64,000 nucleotides of DNA. It comes from Pedobacter psychroterrae. Its GTDB lineage: Bacteria; Bacteroidota; Bacteroidia; Sphingobacteriales; Sphingobacteriaceae. Positions 63,890 through 64,000 of this stretch are shown piece after piece (the stretch's first letter is position 1; each line of letters begins with the position of its first letter). Position numbers and translations under genes: made by a program. The notes beneath the pieces are model-generated. The model was not told the origin of the DNA and ran no database searches. It saw only the letters and a list, made by a program, of their open reading frames with translations. The DNA is taken from the NCBI RefSeq assembly GCF_004331695.1, contig NZ_SJSL01000006.1:186001-250000 (forward strand), given 5' to 3'.

Positions 63890-64000
63890 CCAAAATAATT
63901 GCATAAAGATTAGTAATCCCCGTCACTTTATTAAGGTTAGTTGTTATTTTATACTTTGCAGTACATCAATAACAAGTTTTAATTTGTTTTATATACCATT

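Noticed and set aside
1..64000. CRISPR arrays, prophage, integrases or intact insertion sequences
   Set aside because: No spaced direct repeats, phage structural genes, recombinase motifs or transposase catalytic domains were seen on either strand.

Overview
The window looks like chromosomal DNA of a Bacteroidota bacterium, most likely Sphingobacteriaceae and close to Pedobacter. The grounds are SusC/SusD pairs, carboxypeptidase-regulatory domains on TonB receptors, DUF4294 and DUF4783 proteins, a bacillithiol deacetylase, a Rel-fur-purA block, a PafA phosphatase, and the recurring Bacteroidota promoter box TAnnTTTG ahead of many genes. The genus is inferred from gene content; there is no rRNA gene here to confirm it.

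Layout. (1) 1-7409, minus strand: a SusD-like lipoprotein (cut by the window edge), its SusC partner, and upstream of them a membrane receptor whose cytoplasmic end is a transposase-type zinc ribbon and helix-turn-helix. (2) 7470-10901: a small unknown ORF, lysine 6-aminotransferase, and a minus-strand DUF4294 / glutathione peroxidase / bshB1 cluster. (3) 11173-28248, mostly housekeeping: rel, fur, purA, pabB, an M48 protease, plsY, nadC, gpmI, lon, an LpxR-like protein, arfB and cmk. (4) 28410-34175: a tripartite RND efflux operon. (5) 34274-42781: an iron-acquisition island. It holds a siderophore receptor with a PepSY reductase-like membrane protein, a convergent DUF4374 lipoprotein with a second receptor (a Xus-like set), and a divergent AraC regulator. 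Fur-like inverted repeats precede both receptor operons. (6) 42903-48130: rpsA, a GH20 hexosaminidase, pyrR and pyrB. (7) 48349-56247: a six-gene envelope operon (large TPR protein, plugless outer-membrane barrel, HU-SPOR protein, ExbB, ExbD, TonB). (8) 56285-63858: folC, pafA, a fused isobutyryl-CoA mutase (icmF) and an acyl-ACP desaturase.

The parts most worth a second look are the receptor fused to a domesticated IS1595-type DNA-binding module beside a SusCD pair, the split Xus-like siderophore locus with operators bracketing its promoter, and the TPR/barrel/HU-SPOR/ExbBD-TonB operon. Many genes carry a TAnnTTTG box, and in several it lies so close to the start codon that the message would be leaderless or nearly so. 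No CRISPR array, intact insertion sequence, prophage or rRNA gene was seen. Domain calls come from reading the sequence and were not checked by database search.
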